In this document: positions 8,228-20,047 of the stretch, one piece after another
Layout: each line of letters starts with the position of its first letter
Numbering within the stretch: position 1 is the first letter of the stretch
Source of the DNA: AP-15 sp035538335
GTDB lineage: Bacteria > Pseudomonadota > Alphaproteobacteria > ATCC43930 > CGMCC-115725
Assembly (NCBI GenBank): GCA_035538335.1
Contig: DATLKN010000045.1
Span: 108,256-172,255 of the forward strand
Length of the DNA stretch: 64,000 nt
Direction of reading: 5' to 3'
Notes under the pieces: model-generated
The model's database searches: none
What the model was told of the DNA's origin: nothing
Seen by the model: the letters and a program-made list of their open reading frames with translations, nothing else
Position numbers and translations under genes: made by a program

Positions 8228-8262
8228 CCCTCCCCCGCAAGCGGGGGAGGGAATGGGAGGGG
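8218..8262. repeat. palindromic repeat, family B (CCCTCCCCCGC type)
   Basis: An 11-bp perfect stem CCCTCCCCCGC / GCGGGGGAGGG with a two-base loop (8228-8251), flanked by ACCCTAA and TGGGAGGGGGTTA. It contains the stop codon of the Lrp gene and abuts that of the convergent hpaB-like gene, so it probably acts as a bidirectional terminator. Other copies are at 11859, 22524 and 59082. Confidence 0.88.
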
Positions 8263-8263
8263 G

Positions 8264-9766
8264 TTACCCATGCGGCAGGGGGCGGCTCAGCAGGTCGCGG
8301 ATGCGGCTCGTCATCGCGCTCTGGTCGAAGCTCTTCAACAGGTTGATGCGGTTGCGGTTGGGGTCGCCCGCATGCCAGTACTCGTAGATCTCCTGCCGCA
8401 TGCCGAAGGAGGAGGCGGCCAGTTCGTGCGCGAGCCGGAAGAGCCGCGATTTGTAGGCGACGTCGACCCCCTTGCCGCGCATGTAGCGGTCGAGATGGCG
8501 GCGCAGTTCGGGCTGCGCGAGATCGGCTTCGCTCGGCTGCATGATGATGCCGGAGCCGCAGATCTCGCGCAGAAGCTCGGTCATGCGGCGCGAGACGTCG
8601 GCGAACCAGATGTGCAGATCGCGCGCCGGGCCCAAGGTCCATTGCCCGCTCGGGGTCGGGCCCGCCTCGTGCTCGACGCCGTCCATCGCGTGCCGCCACA
8701 CCTCGCAATAGGTCGCCATCTCGCCGAGTTTGGCGGCGACCTCGCGGAATTCGATGACGCCGATCGCCTCGGCGACCATCGTCGCGACGGCCGTCATCAG
8801 GCGCATGCGCACCTCGACCCGGCACAGATTGGCCCAGCCGAGAAAGTTGAAATTGACGCCCGAGCCGTCGGCTCCGAGCATCTTCACCATCGGCGTCGAA
8901 TCGTAGAGCATGAAGAGCCGGTCCCAGGGCACGAGCACGCGGTCGAAGAACAGCATGCAGTCCTGCTCGTCGAGCATCTTCAAGGGATGGCCCCATGAAC
9001 CGTGCCAGCGCGAAACCGGCTCGCGCGCCAGGATCTTGAGGCCGGGGCTCGCCACCGGAATTGCGAAGGCCAGCACCGTCCGGGGATCGCTGCGCCGGGC
9101 GAAGGTCGCCGACAGCGACACATAGCATTCCTGCGCGTGCGCGGCGGCGGTCGAGAGCTGCTTGCCGCCGGTGACGACGACGCCCTCCGCCGTCTCCTCG
9201 ACGACGTGGAGGGCAACTTCGGTGTCCTCGCCCGCCTGCCGCGGCTCATTCTGCGGCTGCGCGCTGCGGTCAACCTGCGGGTCGCCCAGCGCATGCGTGA
9301 GGAAGAGATCGTTCGCCTTGCAGGTGCGGTAGTAGTTTTCGAGGTTCTCGGCGAAGTCGCATTTCGGGTGGCGCACTGCGGCGAAGGCGTCCTTCAAGTG
9401 CAAGGCCGAGATGATGTAGGGCGCGAGGATGTCGGGGCTGCGGCCCAATTGGCCCCAGGTCAGTTCGTTCCACAATTCGCTGTTGCGGCGCTTTTTCTTC
9501 AGATCCTCGGCCGAGCGCGGAAACAGCCAGCTGACGCCGATGCGCTCGCCCGTATCGGGGTCGCGGCAGGTCATCTCGTCGCGGTATTGGCCGTTCTGCA
9601 GGTCGTAGACGCGCGCCAGCTCGCCGATCATGTCGGCGAAGGCCGGGTGCGCCGTCACGTCGGCGACGCGCCCGCCGTCGATCCACACCTCGCGGCCGTC
9701 TTTCAGGCTTTCAATGTAGCGCCGGCCGGTCATCGGTCCGGGCGCGTTGCCGGGGGGTGCCGCCAT
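8264..9766 (-). CDS. 4-hydroxyphenylacetate 3-hydroxylase family oxygenase (HpaB-like)
   Basis: A protein of 500 residues with the fold and length of HpaB/HpaH two-component flavin monooxygenases. These use FADH2 from a separate reductase to ortho-hydroxylate phenols. The N-terminus GRRYIESLKDGREVWIDG, the segment VDRSAQPQ, the segment SRWHGSWGHPLKMLDEQDCMLFFDRVLVPWDRLF, given here only as positions roughly 245-275, and GSGIIMQPSEADL are typical. No HpaC reductase gene lies nearby, so it must borrow a flavin reductase. ATG at 9766 has only a weak ribosome site; ATG at 9733 is an alternative. The substrate cannot be assigned from sequence alone. Confidence 0.85.
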   Translation of the reverse strand: MAAPPGNAPGPMTGRRYIESLKDGREVWIDGGRVADVTAHPAFADMIGELARVYDLQNGQYRDEMTCRDPDTGERIGVSWLFPRSAEDLKKKRRNSELWNELTWGQLGRSPDILAPYIISALHLKDAFAAVRHPKCDFAENLENYYRTCKANDLFLTHALGDPQVDRSAQPQNEPRQAGEDTEVALHVVEETAEGVVVTGGKQLSTAAAHAQECYVSLSATFARRSDPRTVLAFAIPVASPGLKILAREPVSRWHGSWGHPLKMLDEQDCMLFFDRVLVPWDRLFMLYDSTPMVKMLGADGSGVNFNFLGWANLCRVEVRMRLMTAVATMVAEAIGVIEFREVAAKLGEMATYCEVWRHAMDGVEHEAGPTPSGQWTLGPARDLHIWFADVSRRMTELLREICGSGIIMQPSEADLAQPELRRHLDRYMRGKGVDVAYKSRLFRLAHELAASSFGMRQEIYEYWHAGDPNRNRINLLKSFDQSAMTSRIRDLLSRPLPHG

Positions 9767-9795
9767 CTCGAGGCCGCCGTTGCCGGGCCGAGCGT

Positions 9796-10017
9796 TCAGA
9801 TGAAGATCTTGATCACGATAGAGACGGAGGCTGCGAGATTGATGCCGAGCATCCATTTTATCGCGGTCATATCCGTCTTCAAAATGGCGAGGTCCGTGTC
9901 GATCTTGGCGAAGCGGTTCTCGTAAGCGGCCAGCTCCTCGGCGGCGGCGACGGCTTTTTCTTCCGGCGCGCCCGCCGCGACGAGGGCTTCGTATGTCTTC
10001 GCGAGCATGACGGCCAT
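9796..10017 (-). CDS. small coiled-coil membrane protein (DUF1640/CCDC90-like)
   Basis: A protein of 73 residues: an amphipathic helical region with heptad-like spacing (residues 15-52) and one C-terminal membrane helix (KWMLGINLAASVSIVIKIFI, residues 54-73). The layout matches small bacterial DUF1640-type proteins, which have an uncertain role. A good AAGGAG ribosome site precedes ATG 10017. It sits in the gap between the hpaB-like gene and the GlxA-type regulator on the same strand and is probably transcribed with one of them. The family assignment rests on architecture only. Confidence 0.65.
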   Translation of the reverse strand: MAVMLAKTYEALVAAGAPEEKAVAAAEELAAYENRFAKIDTDLAILKTDMTAIKWMLGINLAASVSIVIKIFI

Positions 10018-10094
10018 CGAAAAGAGCTCCTTGTTCGGTTCCAGATAACATCGGGGTTCGAGGCGCATTTGGCAACTTTCGCGGCTGGCGCTTC

Positions 10095-11045
10095 TCACGC
10101 CGCCCGCGCGGCGCGGCGCAGCGCCTGCGGCGGCTGGCCGAAGGCGCGGAGGAAGGCGCGGCGCATCCGCTCCGGGTCGCGGAAGCCGATCCGCAAAGCG
10201 ACCCGGTCGATCGGCTCGTGGCCTGTCTCGACCTCGGCTCGCGCCGCCTCCAGCCGCAGCCGCTCGACGGCTTTCGCCGGCGTCATGCCGGTCTCGGCGA
10301 GGAAGGCGCGGGCGAAGTTGCGCGGGCTCATCGCCGCGCGCTCGGCGAGCCGCTCGACCGGCAACTCTTCGCCCAGCCGCTCGCGCATCCAGCCGAAGAG
10401 CGGCGCGAAGCGGCCGTCCGGCCGGCCGAGTTCGAGCAATGCCGAGAATTGCGACTGCCCGCCCGGCCGCCGGTGATAGACGACGAGCAGCTGCGCGGCG
10501 CGTTTCGCCGCCGCGTCGCCGAGATCCTCGGCAATGAGGGCCAATGCGAGGTCGATGCCGGCGGTGATCCCGGCCGAGGTCCAGAATTTGCCGTCGCGCA
10601 CGAAGATGCGGTCGGGTTCGACCTTCACCGCGGGATAGCGGCGCGCGAACAATTGCGCGCGCTGCCAATGCGTCGTCGCGCGGCGGCCGTCGAGGAGGCC
10701 CGCGGCGGCGAGCAGAAAGGCGCCGGTGCAGACGCTCGCGACGCGCCGGGTCGCCGGCGCGGCGCCGCGGAGCCAGGCGATCGTCTGCTGATCGGGCGCG
10801 GCTTCGCGCGCCCCCCTGCCGCCGGCGACGATCAGCGTGTCGAGCGCGCCCGGCTGCGCCAGTCCTTCCGCGACGAGCGCGACGCCCGAGGAACTCGTCA
10901 CCGGCCCCGCCTCGCGCGCCAAGAGGCGCAGGCGATAGGCGCAGGGCGCGCTCTCGCGCGCGGCCATCTCGAAGGCCGCGATCGGCCCTGCCGCGTCGAG
11001 CAGCTGGAAATCGGGAAAGATCAGGATGCCGATCGTGCGAGTCAT
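10095..11045 (-). CDS. GlxA-type AraC-family transcriptional regulator (DJ-1-like N-domain)
   Basis: A protein of 316 residues. The first about 190 residues form a DJ-1/PfpI-like (GATase1-like) sensor domain with VCTGAFLLAAAGLLDGRRATTHW, and the last about 100 residues form an AraC double helix-turn-helix (LAERAAMSPRNFARAF, then IGFRDPERMRRAFLRAFGQPP). The cysteine in SVCTGAF sits at the nucleophile-elbow position of DJ-1 proteins. It is divergent from a stand-alone DJ-1 enzyme gene 82 bp away, a common regulator/enzyme pairing in which the regulator controls the neighbour. Confidence 0.9.
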   Translation of the reverse strand: MTRTIGILIFPDFQLLDAAGPIAAFEMAARESAPCAYRLRLLAREAGPVTSSSGVALVAEGLAQPGALDTLIVAGGRGAREAAPDQQTIAWLRGAAPATRRVASVCTGAFLLAAAGLLDGRRATTHWQRAQLFARRYPAVKVEPDRIFVRDGKFWTSAGITAGIDLALALIAEDLGDAAAKRAAQLLVVYHRRPGGQSQFSALLELGRPDGRFAPLFGWMRERLGEELPVERLAERAAMSPRNFARAFLAETGMTPAKAVERLRLEAARAEVETGHEPIDRVALRIGFRDPERMRRAFLRAFGQPPQALRRAARAA

Positions 11046-11127
11046 GGCTTAAATAGAGGGATCTATGACATTTCGGCCAGAGCCTATCCCGGCCATAATG
11101 GCTGCGTCAACATCGAGGAGCCGTGCC

Positions 11128-11823
11128 ATGGCCGAGCAGCCGACAACGATCGTCTTCGCCCTCTTTCCGGGGGTGACGCAACTGGACTTCACCGGGCCGC
11201 ACCAGGTGTTCTCGCGCCTGCCGGGCTCGCAAGTGATCCTCGCGAGCCGCCGGGGCGGCGCGATCGAAGCGGACGGCATCACCTTCGCCGGGCTCGCCCG
11301 GCTCGCCGACATCCCGCGTTGCGACGTCGTCTGCGTGCCGGGCGGGCTCGGCGCCACCGACAACGCGATCGCCGACCCGGAATACCTCGGCGAGCTGCGC
11401 CGTCTCGCCGATGGCGCGCGCTTCGTCACCAGCGTGTGCACCGGCTCCTTGGTGCTGGGTGCGGCCGGGCTCTTGCGCGGCCGGCATGCCGCCTGCCACT
11501 GGGCCTGGCGCGAGCTGCTCGAAGCGTTCGGCGCGATCCCCGACAAGGCGCGCGTCGTGCGCGACGGCAATGTCGTGACGGGTGGCGGGGTCACCGCCGG
11601 GATCGATTTCGCGCTTGCGCTCGTCGCCGAACTTGCCGGGCCCGAGGTGGCGCAGGCGATCCAGCTCGGCATCGAATACGCCCCGGCGCCGCCCTTCGAC
11701 GCCGGCTCGCCCGAGACGGCGCCGCCCGAAATCCTCGAACGCGCGCAGGCGCGCAACGCCGCCCTCCTGCCGCAGCGCCGCGCCGCCGTCGAAACCGCCG
11801 CCGCGCGGTTGCTGCGGGGTTAG
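11128..11823 (+). CDS. DJ-1/PfpI family protein, isonitrile hydratase-like
   Basis: A protein of 231 residues of the DJ-1/PfpI superfamily, closest in my reading to isonitrile hydratase (InhA), which hydrates isonitriles to N-formamides. The nucleophile elbow is TSVCTGSLVLGAAGLL with the catalytic cysteine, followed by the family-typical histidine-tryptophan in ACHWAWRELL. The N-terminus VFALFPGVTQLDFTGPHQVF is also typical. ATG 11128 has GAGGAG seven bases upstream; an in-frame GTG/ATG further 5' would add 21 residues. It is divergent from the GlxA-type regulator, which probably controls it. Confidence 0.85.
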   Translation: MAEQPTTIVFALFPGVTQLDFTGPHQVFSRLPGSQVILASRRGGAIEADGITFAGLARLADIPRCDVVCVPGGLGATDNAIADPEYLGELRRLADGARFVTSVCTGSLVLGAAGLLRGRHAACHWAWRELLEAFGAIPDKARVVRDGNVVTGGGVTAGIDFALALVAELAGPEVAQAIQLGIEYAPAPPFDAGSPETAPPEILERAQARNAALLPQRRAAVETAAARLLRG

Positions 11824-11858
11824 GAATGGCCCCTCACCCCGACCCCTCTCCCCGCCCC

Positions 11859-11904
11859 CCACCCTAACCCTCCCCCGCTTGCGGGGGAGGGTTAGGGAGG
11901 GGGT
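11859..11904. repeat. palindromic repeat, family B
   Basis: ACCCTAACCCTCCCCCGC, TT loop, then GCGGGGGAGGGTTAGGG: a perfect palindrome that could form a terminator hairpin 36 bp after the DJ-1 gene. It is preceded by a related CTCTCCCC-rich stretch. Confidence 0.88.
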
Positions 11905-11944
11905 AATGCGGAAAACGAAGGGCAATGAGCTGCGGCTTTTGCTC

Positions 11945-11993
11945 GTCATACTGGCAAAAGCCGGTATCCATGGTCGCCATGGGTCCCGGCTTT
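11945..11993. repeat. palindromic repeat, family A
   Basis: A decayed copy of the ACCGGC repeat: TCATACTGGCAAAAGCCGGTATCCATGG followed by CATGGGTCCCGGCTTTCG. Confidence 0.75.
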
Positions 11994-12037
11994 CGAGCGT
12001 GTGAGGGTATCGAAATGTGGGCGGCAGGCCCGGCATC

Positions 12038-12148
12038 GCGTCCTTCGAGACGGCGCTACGCGCCTCCTCAGGATGACGTACCTCATTGATGGCATTAAGA
12101 AAAGGCGTCATCCTGAGGAGCGCCCGGAGGGTGCGTCTCGAAGGACGC
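12038..12148. repeat. long inverted repeat, family D (GCGTCCTTCGAGACG ... CGTCTCGAAGGACGC)
   Basis: The two outer arms GCGTCCTTCGAGACG (12038-12052) and CGTCTCGAAGGACGC (12134-12148) are perfect complements. Inner arms CTCCTCAGGATGACG and CGTCATCCTGAGGAG flank an AT-rich centre. A diverged copy lies at 41103-41217. It could form a long hairpin in RNA from either strand. Confidence 0.85.
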
Positions 12149-12213
12149 ACGGCGCCGATCCCGGCAGCCCGGGAAAAGATTCACACTCTCTTTCGCCGGG
12201 ACGACGAAGGCGA

Positions 12214-12687
12214 TCACCCGAAGGCGAGGTTGACGATCTCGTAGGATTTGGCGCCGCGCGGCGTCGTCACTTCGACGCTGTCGCCGATGCCTTTGCCGAT
12301 GAGGGCCCGCGCCAGCGGGGACGTCACCGAGAGCCGGCCGTTGCCGATGTCGGCTTCGTCCTCGCCGACGATCTGGAAGGTCTGCTCCTGCTCGGTGTCC
12401 TCGTCGGCGAGCGTCACCTTGGCGCCGAACTTGACGACCGTGCCCGACAATTTCGAGACATCGATGACCTCGGCGCGGGCGACCTTGTCCTCCAGCTCCA
12501 TGACGCGGCCCTCGATGAAGCTCTGGCGGTCGCGGGCGGCGTGGTATTCGGCGTTCTCCGACAAATCGCCGTGCGTGCGCGCCTCCGCGATGGCGCGGAT
12601 GATGGCCGGCCGGTCGACCGATTTCAGCCGTTTCAGCTCCTCGCGGAGCCGGTTGTAGCCTTCCTCGGTCATCGGGATCTTGTTCAT
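12214..12687 (-). CDS. greA: transcription elongation factor GreA
   Basis: A protein of 157 residues, the normal GreA length. The N-terminal coiled coil holds the acidic tip GDLSENAEYHAARDRQSF, and the C-terminal FKBP-like domain ends with SPLARALIGKGIGDSVEV. It binds RNA polymerase through the secondary channel and rescues backtracked complexes by stimulating transcript cleavage. ATG 12687 (MNKIPMTEEGYNRL) is the conserved start; upstream in-frame codons lie in the gap after carB. It follows carB by 52 bp on the same strand, an arrangement common in alphaproteobacteria. Confidence 0.96.
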   Translation of the reverse strand: MNKIPMTEEGYNRLREELKRLKSVDRPAIIRAIAEARTHGDLSENAEYHAARDRQSFIEGRVMELEDKVARAEVIDVSKLSGTVVKFGAKVTLADEDTEQEQTFQIVGEDEADIGNGRLSVTSPLARALIGKGIGDSVEVTTPRGAKSYEIVNLAFG

Positions 12688-12739
12688 CGGGCGAAGTCGT
12701 CTGATAACGAAAGCGGCGCCGAGCGCCGCCTTAGAACCT

Positions 12740-15979
<3,240 letters not shown>

Positions 15980-15990
15980 TCCCGCCCGTT

Positions 15991-16122
15991 CCCCCTCTCC
16001 GCCCCTGGGGGCGGAGAGGGCAGGGTGAGGTGGGGGATACCAGAGGTGTGCGCGCAGCCCACCTCACCCTCCCATCGCTGCGCGACGGGCCCCTCCCTCT
16101 CCCCCCGACGGGCGGAGAGGGG
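15991..16122. repeat. palindromic repeats (CCCTCTCCGCCC type) between carA and carB
   Basis: A hairpin CCCTCTCCGCCC-CTGG-GGGCGGAGAGGG (15993-16020), then CAGGGTGAGGTGGG paired at a distance with CCCACCTCACCCT, then CTCTCCCCCCGACGGGCGGAGAG. A related unit occurs at 49724. It fills the whole carA-carB gap and could attenuate transcription between the two subunit genes. Confidence 0.8.
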
Positions 16123-16143
16123 ATTAAAAGCTCGGGCGGCCGA

Positions 16144-17319
16144 CTAACCATTCTCGTCCATCAGCGCGACGAAGCGCTCGAAGAGGTAGTGGCTGTCCTG
16201 CGGGCCGGGGCTCGCCTCCGGGTGATGCTGCACCGAGAAGAGCCTGGCGCCGGCGATCTCGAGCCCCTCGTTGGTAGCGTCGAAGAGCGAGACATGGCTC
16301 GGCGCGGCGCCCTGCGGCAGGCTCTCGAGATCGACGATGAAGCCGTGGTTCTGGCTGGTGATCGCGACCCGGCCGGTCGCCAGGTCCTTCACCGGGTGGT
16401 TGGCGCCGCGATGGCCGCGCGCCATCTTCTTCGTGCGCCCGCCGAGCGCCAGCGCCAGGAGCTGATGGCCGAGGCAGATGCCGAAGATCGGCTTCCCCGC
16501 CGCGATCAGATCGCGCAAAACCGGCACCGCATATTCGCCGGTCGCCGCCGGGTCGCCGGGGCCGTTCGAGAGAAAGACGCCGTCCGGCCGGTGCCGCATG
16601 ATGTCTTCGAAGGACGCGGTCGCCGGCACCACCGTGACGCGGCAGCCGTGGCTCGCCAGCATGCGCAGGATGTTGCGCTTCAAGCCGTAATCGATCGCGA
16701 CGACGTGCCGGCGCGGGGCTTGCTGCCGGCCGTAGCCGCGCTCCGGGTCCCACACCGTCTCGTCCCATTCGTAGGATTGCCGGCAGGCGGCCTCCTTCGC
16801 GAGGTCCATGCCTTCGAGCCCGGGCCAGGCGGCGGCTTCCGCGCGCAGGGCGGCGAGGTTGATCTCGCCGCCGGGGACATGCGCGAGGACGCCGTTCGGC
16901 GGGCCCTTGTCGCGGATGTGCCGCGTCAGCCGGCGGGTATCGACGCCGCAAATGCCGACGAGGCCGTGCGTCTTCAGCCACTTGTCGAGAGGTCCGCTGG
17001 CGCGCCAATTGGCCGCCTCGGTGATCGGCGTGCGGATGACGAGCCCGCGCGCGAACGGCGTCAGGGTCTCGATGTCCTCGCCGTTCGTCCCGACATTGCC
17101 GATATGGGGAAAGGTGAAGGTGATGATCTGCCCGGCATAGGAGGGGTCGCTGAGGATCTCCTGATAGCCGGTGATCGAGGTGTTGAAGCACACTTCGCCG
17201 ACCGCGCTGCCGGCGGCGCCGACGCCCTGGCCCCAAAACACGGCGCCGTCGGCCAGCACCAGCGCGGCGTTGCAGTCGGGCGGTCGCCGCGTGTGGAGCG
17301 CCGGCGTCGGGTCGTGCAT
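16144..17319 (-). CDS. carA: carbamoyl-phosphate synthase small subunit (glutaminase)
   Basis: A protein of 391 residues. The N-terminal CPSase small-chain domain contains GYQEILSDPSYAGQIITFTFPHIGNVG (residues about 55-80), and the C-terminal class I glutamine amidotransferase domain has the nucleophile elbow GICLGHQ and the catalytic HHPEA. It hydrolyses glutamine and channels ammonia to CarB. ATG 17319 (MHDPTPAL) was chosen; the frame is open 36 codons further, but that part lacks family similarity and a ribosome site. carB follows after a 164-bp repeat-filled gap; it is divergent from the GatB/YqeY gene. Confidence 0.96.
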   Translation of the reverse strand: MHDPTPALHTRRPPDCNAALVLADGAVFWGQGVGAAGSAVGEVCFNTSITGYQEILSDPSYAGQIITFTFPHIGNVGTNGEDIETLTPFARGLVIRTPITEAANWRASGPLDKWLKTHGLVGICGVDTRRLTRHIRDKGPPNGVLAHVPGGEINLAALRAEAAAWPGLEGMDLAKEAACRQSYEWDETVWDPERGYGRQQAPRRHVVAIDYGLKRNILRMLASHGCRVTVVPATASFEDIMRHRPDGVFLSNGPGDPAATGEYAVPVLRDLIAAGKPIFGICLGHQLLALALGGRTKKMARGHRGANHPVKDLATGRVAITSQNHGFIVDLESLPQGAAPSHVSLFDATNEGLEIAGARLFSVQHHPEASPGPQDSHYLFERFVALMDENG

Positions 17320-17489
17320 CCTTGGGAATTCCAGCTTGCCAAATGCCCGGCGCCGCCGATCGGAAGGGCCGCCGGAGGGCGAGCGCCCGAGCCTGCAACA
17401 AATAGTATCGGCGGGCGCCGCCGTCAAATTGCCGAGGCGCGCGAAAGGGATTAGGCTCGGCGTCTTCCGGCAAAAGCGAGGGTGGCGCG

Positions 17490-17945
17490 ATGCTGCGCGA
17501 AGCCATCGACCTTCGATTGAAAGAGGCGATGAAGGCGCGCGACCAGGGCACGCTCTCGGCGGTGCGTCTGATCCGCGCGCAATTGCAGGAGCGCGACGTC
17601 GCGCTGCGCGGCGAGGGGCGCCCGCAGGGCCTCTCCGACCCCGAGATCCAGCGCATGCTGCAAAGCATGGTCAAGCAGCGCCGCGAATCGATCGCGCTCT
17701 ACGAGCAGGGCAAGCGCGAGGATTTGGCGCAAAAGGAGCGCGCCGAGATCGCCGTCATCGAGAGCTTCCTGCCGCGCCAGCTCGACGAAGCCGAGACCGA
17801 AAGCGCGGTCGGCGCCGCGATCGCGGAGACGGGCGCCGCCGGCATCAAGGACATGGGCCGCGTCATGGCGCTCTTGCGCGAGCGCCATGCCGGGGTCATC
17901 GACCTCGGCCGCGCCGGCGCCGTCGTCAAGCGCCTGTTGGGGTGA
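17490..17945 (+). CDS. GatB/YqeY domain-containing protein
   Basis: A protein of 151 residues, entirely one GatB/YqeY domain. Landmarks are LREAIDLRLKEAMKARDQGTLSAVRLI at the N-terminus, and IESFLPRQLDEAE and GIKDMGRVMALL further on. The domain is tRNA-binding in the GatB amidotransferase subunit; the stand-alone protein has no firm function. Its position just upstream of dnaG and rpoD, divergent from carA, is conserved in alphaproteobacteria. Confidence 0.93.
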   Translation: MLREAIDLRLKEAMKARDQGTLSAVRLIRAQLQERDVALRGEGRPQGLSDPEIQRMLQSMVKQRRESIALYEQGKREDLAQKERAEIAVIESFLPRQLDEAETESAVGAAIAETGAAGIKDMGRVMALLRERHAGVIDLGRAGAVVKRLLG

Positions 17946-17966
17946 AGGGCCGCATGTTCGGCACCA

Positions 17967-18035
17967 GATTGCTTCGCTTCGCTCGCAATGACATGGGAGA
18001 GCCGTCATTGCGAGGAGCGCAGCGACGAAGCAATC
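17967..18035. repeat. inverted repeat, family C (ATTGCTTCGC...GCGAAGCAAT)
   Basis: GATTGCTTCGCTTCGCTCGC followed by AATGACA pairs with TCATTGCGAGGAGCGCAGCG and ACGAAGCAATC. Other copies are at 36338, 39609, 41051 (half) and 59053. It occupies the gap before dnaG. Confidence 0.87.
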
Positions 18036-18052
18036 CTGCGGCCGATTAGTCG

Positions 18053-19867
18053 ATGGCCTTCCCGCCGGGATTTCTCGACGAGTTGCGCAGCCGCCTGTCG
18101 CTGGCGGCGCTCGTCGGCCGGCGGGTGCGCCTCGTGCGGCGCGGCCGGGAATATGCCGGGCTCTGCCCGTTCCACAACGAAAAGACCCCGTCCTTCTACG
18201 TCGTCGAGGACAAGGCGTTCTTTCACTGCTTCGGCTGCGGCGCGCATGGCGACGCGATCGGCTTCGTGATGCGCGCCGACAACCTCGATTTTCTGGAGGC
18301 GGTCGAAAAACTCGCCGCCGAGGCGGGGCTCGCGGTCCCCAAATCCACTCCCGAGGAGCGCGAGCGGGCGCAGCGGCAAAAGACCTTGCAAGAGGCGCTC
18401 GAAGCGGCGGCGGCGTTTTACGAGGGCCGGCTTTGGGGTTCGGCCGGCGCGGCGGCGCGAGATTATCTAAAGGGCCGCGGCCTCGACGAGGCGACGATCC
18501 GGCATTTCCGGCTCGGCTGGGCGTCCGCCGACCGGCACGCGCTGAAGCGCGCTCTCTCGGCCGAATTTCCGCTGCCGCTGCTCGTCGAGGCGGGCCTCTT
18601 GCGGCAGCCGGAGGAGGGCGAGGCCTACGACTGGTTCCGCGAGCGGGTGATGTTCCCGATCCTCGACCGCGGCGGCCGCGTCATCGCCTTCGGCGGCCGG
18701 GTGATCGGTGCCGGCGAGCCGAAATATTTGAATTCGCCGGAAACCCCGATCTTCGAGAAGGGCCGGGTGCTCTACGGCTGGGCCCAGGCGCGCGCCGCCT
18801 TGCGGCTGGGCGGCGGCGAGAGCCTCGTCGTCACCGAAGGCTATATGGACGTGATCGCGCTCTATCGCGCCGGCTTCAAGGCGGCCGTCGCGCCGCTCGG
18901 CACGGCGCTGACCGAGGCGCATCTCGCCGAACTCTGGCGCCTCGCGCCGGAGCCGGTGCTGTGCTTCGACGGCGACGCGGCGGGCGAGCGCGCCGCCGTC
19001 CGGGCGCTGCGGCGGGCGCTGCCGCTGTTGCGCCCCGGGCAGAGCCTCTTGTTTGCCAGCCTGCCCGCGGGTGAGGACCCGGATTCGCTGATCCGCGGCC
19101 AAGGCCGCGCCGCCTTCGAAGAGGTGTTGCGGACGGCGCAGCCGCTGTCCCGCAAGCTCTGGGAACTGGCGGTCGCCGCCCGCCCGCTCGACACCCCGGA
19201 GCGCCGCGCCGATCTCGAACGCCGCCTCGAAGACGAGATCCGCCTGATCGCCGACCGCGCGGTGCAGGCCGAATACCGCCGCTTCGTGCGCGAGCGGCTC
19301 TACGAAGCCTCGCGCGCGTCCCGGCCGCCGTTTCGGCCGGCGAGAGAGCCGCGCCGCCGCCATGTCAGCAACGGCCCGCCGCGGCCTCCAAGCGTCCCCG
19401 GGAAGACTCAGCGTGAGGTTCTGCTAGGGACGCTCGTTGAGCATCCGTTCCTCATTCTCGATCTATGCGAGGAGATCGCGGCCCTTGATTTTGTCGAGCC
19501 AGAACTGAGTCGTCTGCGAGACGGGATTCTAGCGATTCCGGATTTGGAAAATTCTATCGATGCTGGAGATCTCCGGTCGCGCTTGATGGAAGTAGGCCTT
19601 GGGAACATGGTCGAAGCCCTCCTCGCACGACCGATGGTCCGCACGGCTCTCCGAAGGTCCGCGCGGGAGCAGCCAGAGCTTATTAGGCTCAGGGTAGAAG
19701 CTGCGCTTCAGCTATTGCGTAGACAGGACAGGGGCGAATTGGCCGAAGCTGAGAACGCATTTTCAGTAGCTCCGACTGAGGAAAATTCCAATAGGTTGAC
19801 AAGATTAAAGGAGCAGGAGCATCAGCGGCACGAAGTGGAGAGTGATGACAGGGATGAACATCTATAA
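18053..19867 (+). CDS. dnaG: DNA primase, with an atypical C-terminal domain
   Basis: A protein of 604 residues that makes RNA primers for replication. The N-terminal zinc-binding domain has CPFH and CFGC ligands (residues about 36-65), the central RNA polymerase fold follows, and the TOPRIM motifs are VTEGYMDVIALYRAGF and CFDGDAAGERAA. The C-terminal helicase-interaction domain starts near residue 448. From about 19395 to the stop the DNA is clearly AT-richer, with codons such as CTA, ATT, GAA and AAT, unlike the very GC-rich first 1340 bp. A second homologous C-terminal domain survives downstream at 20048-20443. The C-terminus therefore looks replaced by a foreign version; the enzyme is still full length and should be functional. 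Confidence 0.93.
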   Translation: MAFPPGFLDELRSRLSLAALVGRRVRLVRRGREYAGLCPFHNEKTPSFYVVEDKAFFHCFGCGAHGDAIGFVMRADNLDFLEAVEKLAAEAGLAVPKSTPEERERAQRQKTLQEALEAAAAFYEGRLWGSAGAAARDYLKGRGLDEATIRHFRLGWASADRHALKRALSAEFPLPLLVEAGLLRQPEEGEAYDWFRERVMFPILDRGGRVIAFGGRVIGAGEPKYLNSPETPIFEKGRVLYGWAQARAALRLGGGESLVVTEGYMDVIALYRAGFKAAVAPLGTALTEAHLAELWRLAPEPVLCFDGDAAGERAAVRALRRALPLLRPGQSLLFASLPAGEDPDSLIRGQGRAAFEEVLRTAQPLSRKLWELAVAARPLDTPERRADLERRLEDEIRLIADRAVQAEYRRFVRERLYEASRASRPPFRPAREPRRRHVSNGPPRPPSVPGKTQREVLLGTLVEHPFLILDLCEEIAALDFVEPELSRLRDGILAIPDLENSIDAGDLRSRLMEVGLGNMVEALLARPMVRTALRRSAREQPELIRLRVEAALQLLRRQDRGELAEAENAFSVAPTEENSNRLTRLKEQEHQRHEVESDDRDEHL

Positions 19868-19912
19868 AAGTGCGCTATGATCTTAAGCCGTCACTTGACA
19901 TTAATCTATCAC

Positions 19913-19974
19913 GTCATGCCGGCGAAGGCCGGTATCCATACCAGCCCTGGGTCCCGGCCTTCGCCGGGACGACG
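19913..19974. repeat. palindromic repeat, family A, between the two dnaG C-terminal domains
   Basis: GTCATGCCGGCGAAGGCCGG TATCCATACC, then CCCTGGGTCCCGGCCTTCGC CGGGACGACG. The unit lies exactly between the present dnaG stop and the displaced dnaG C-terminal remnant. Confidence 0.87.
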
Positions 19975-20047
19975 ATTAGGTCGAGGTTCGGGCGCCTCAG
20001 GCGGATGCCCGCAATCCCGGATGGAGGGCTGCGGCGGTGGGGCGAAA

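Noticed and set aside
8270..9925. Plus-strand frames opposite the HpaB-like gene
   Set aside because: Antisense composition only; the minus strand encodes a complete flavin monooxygenase of normal length.
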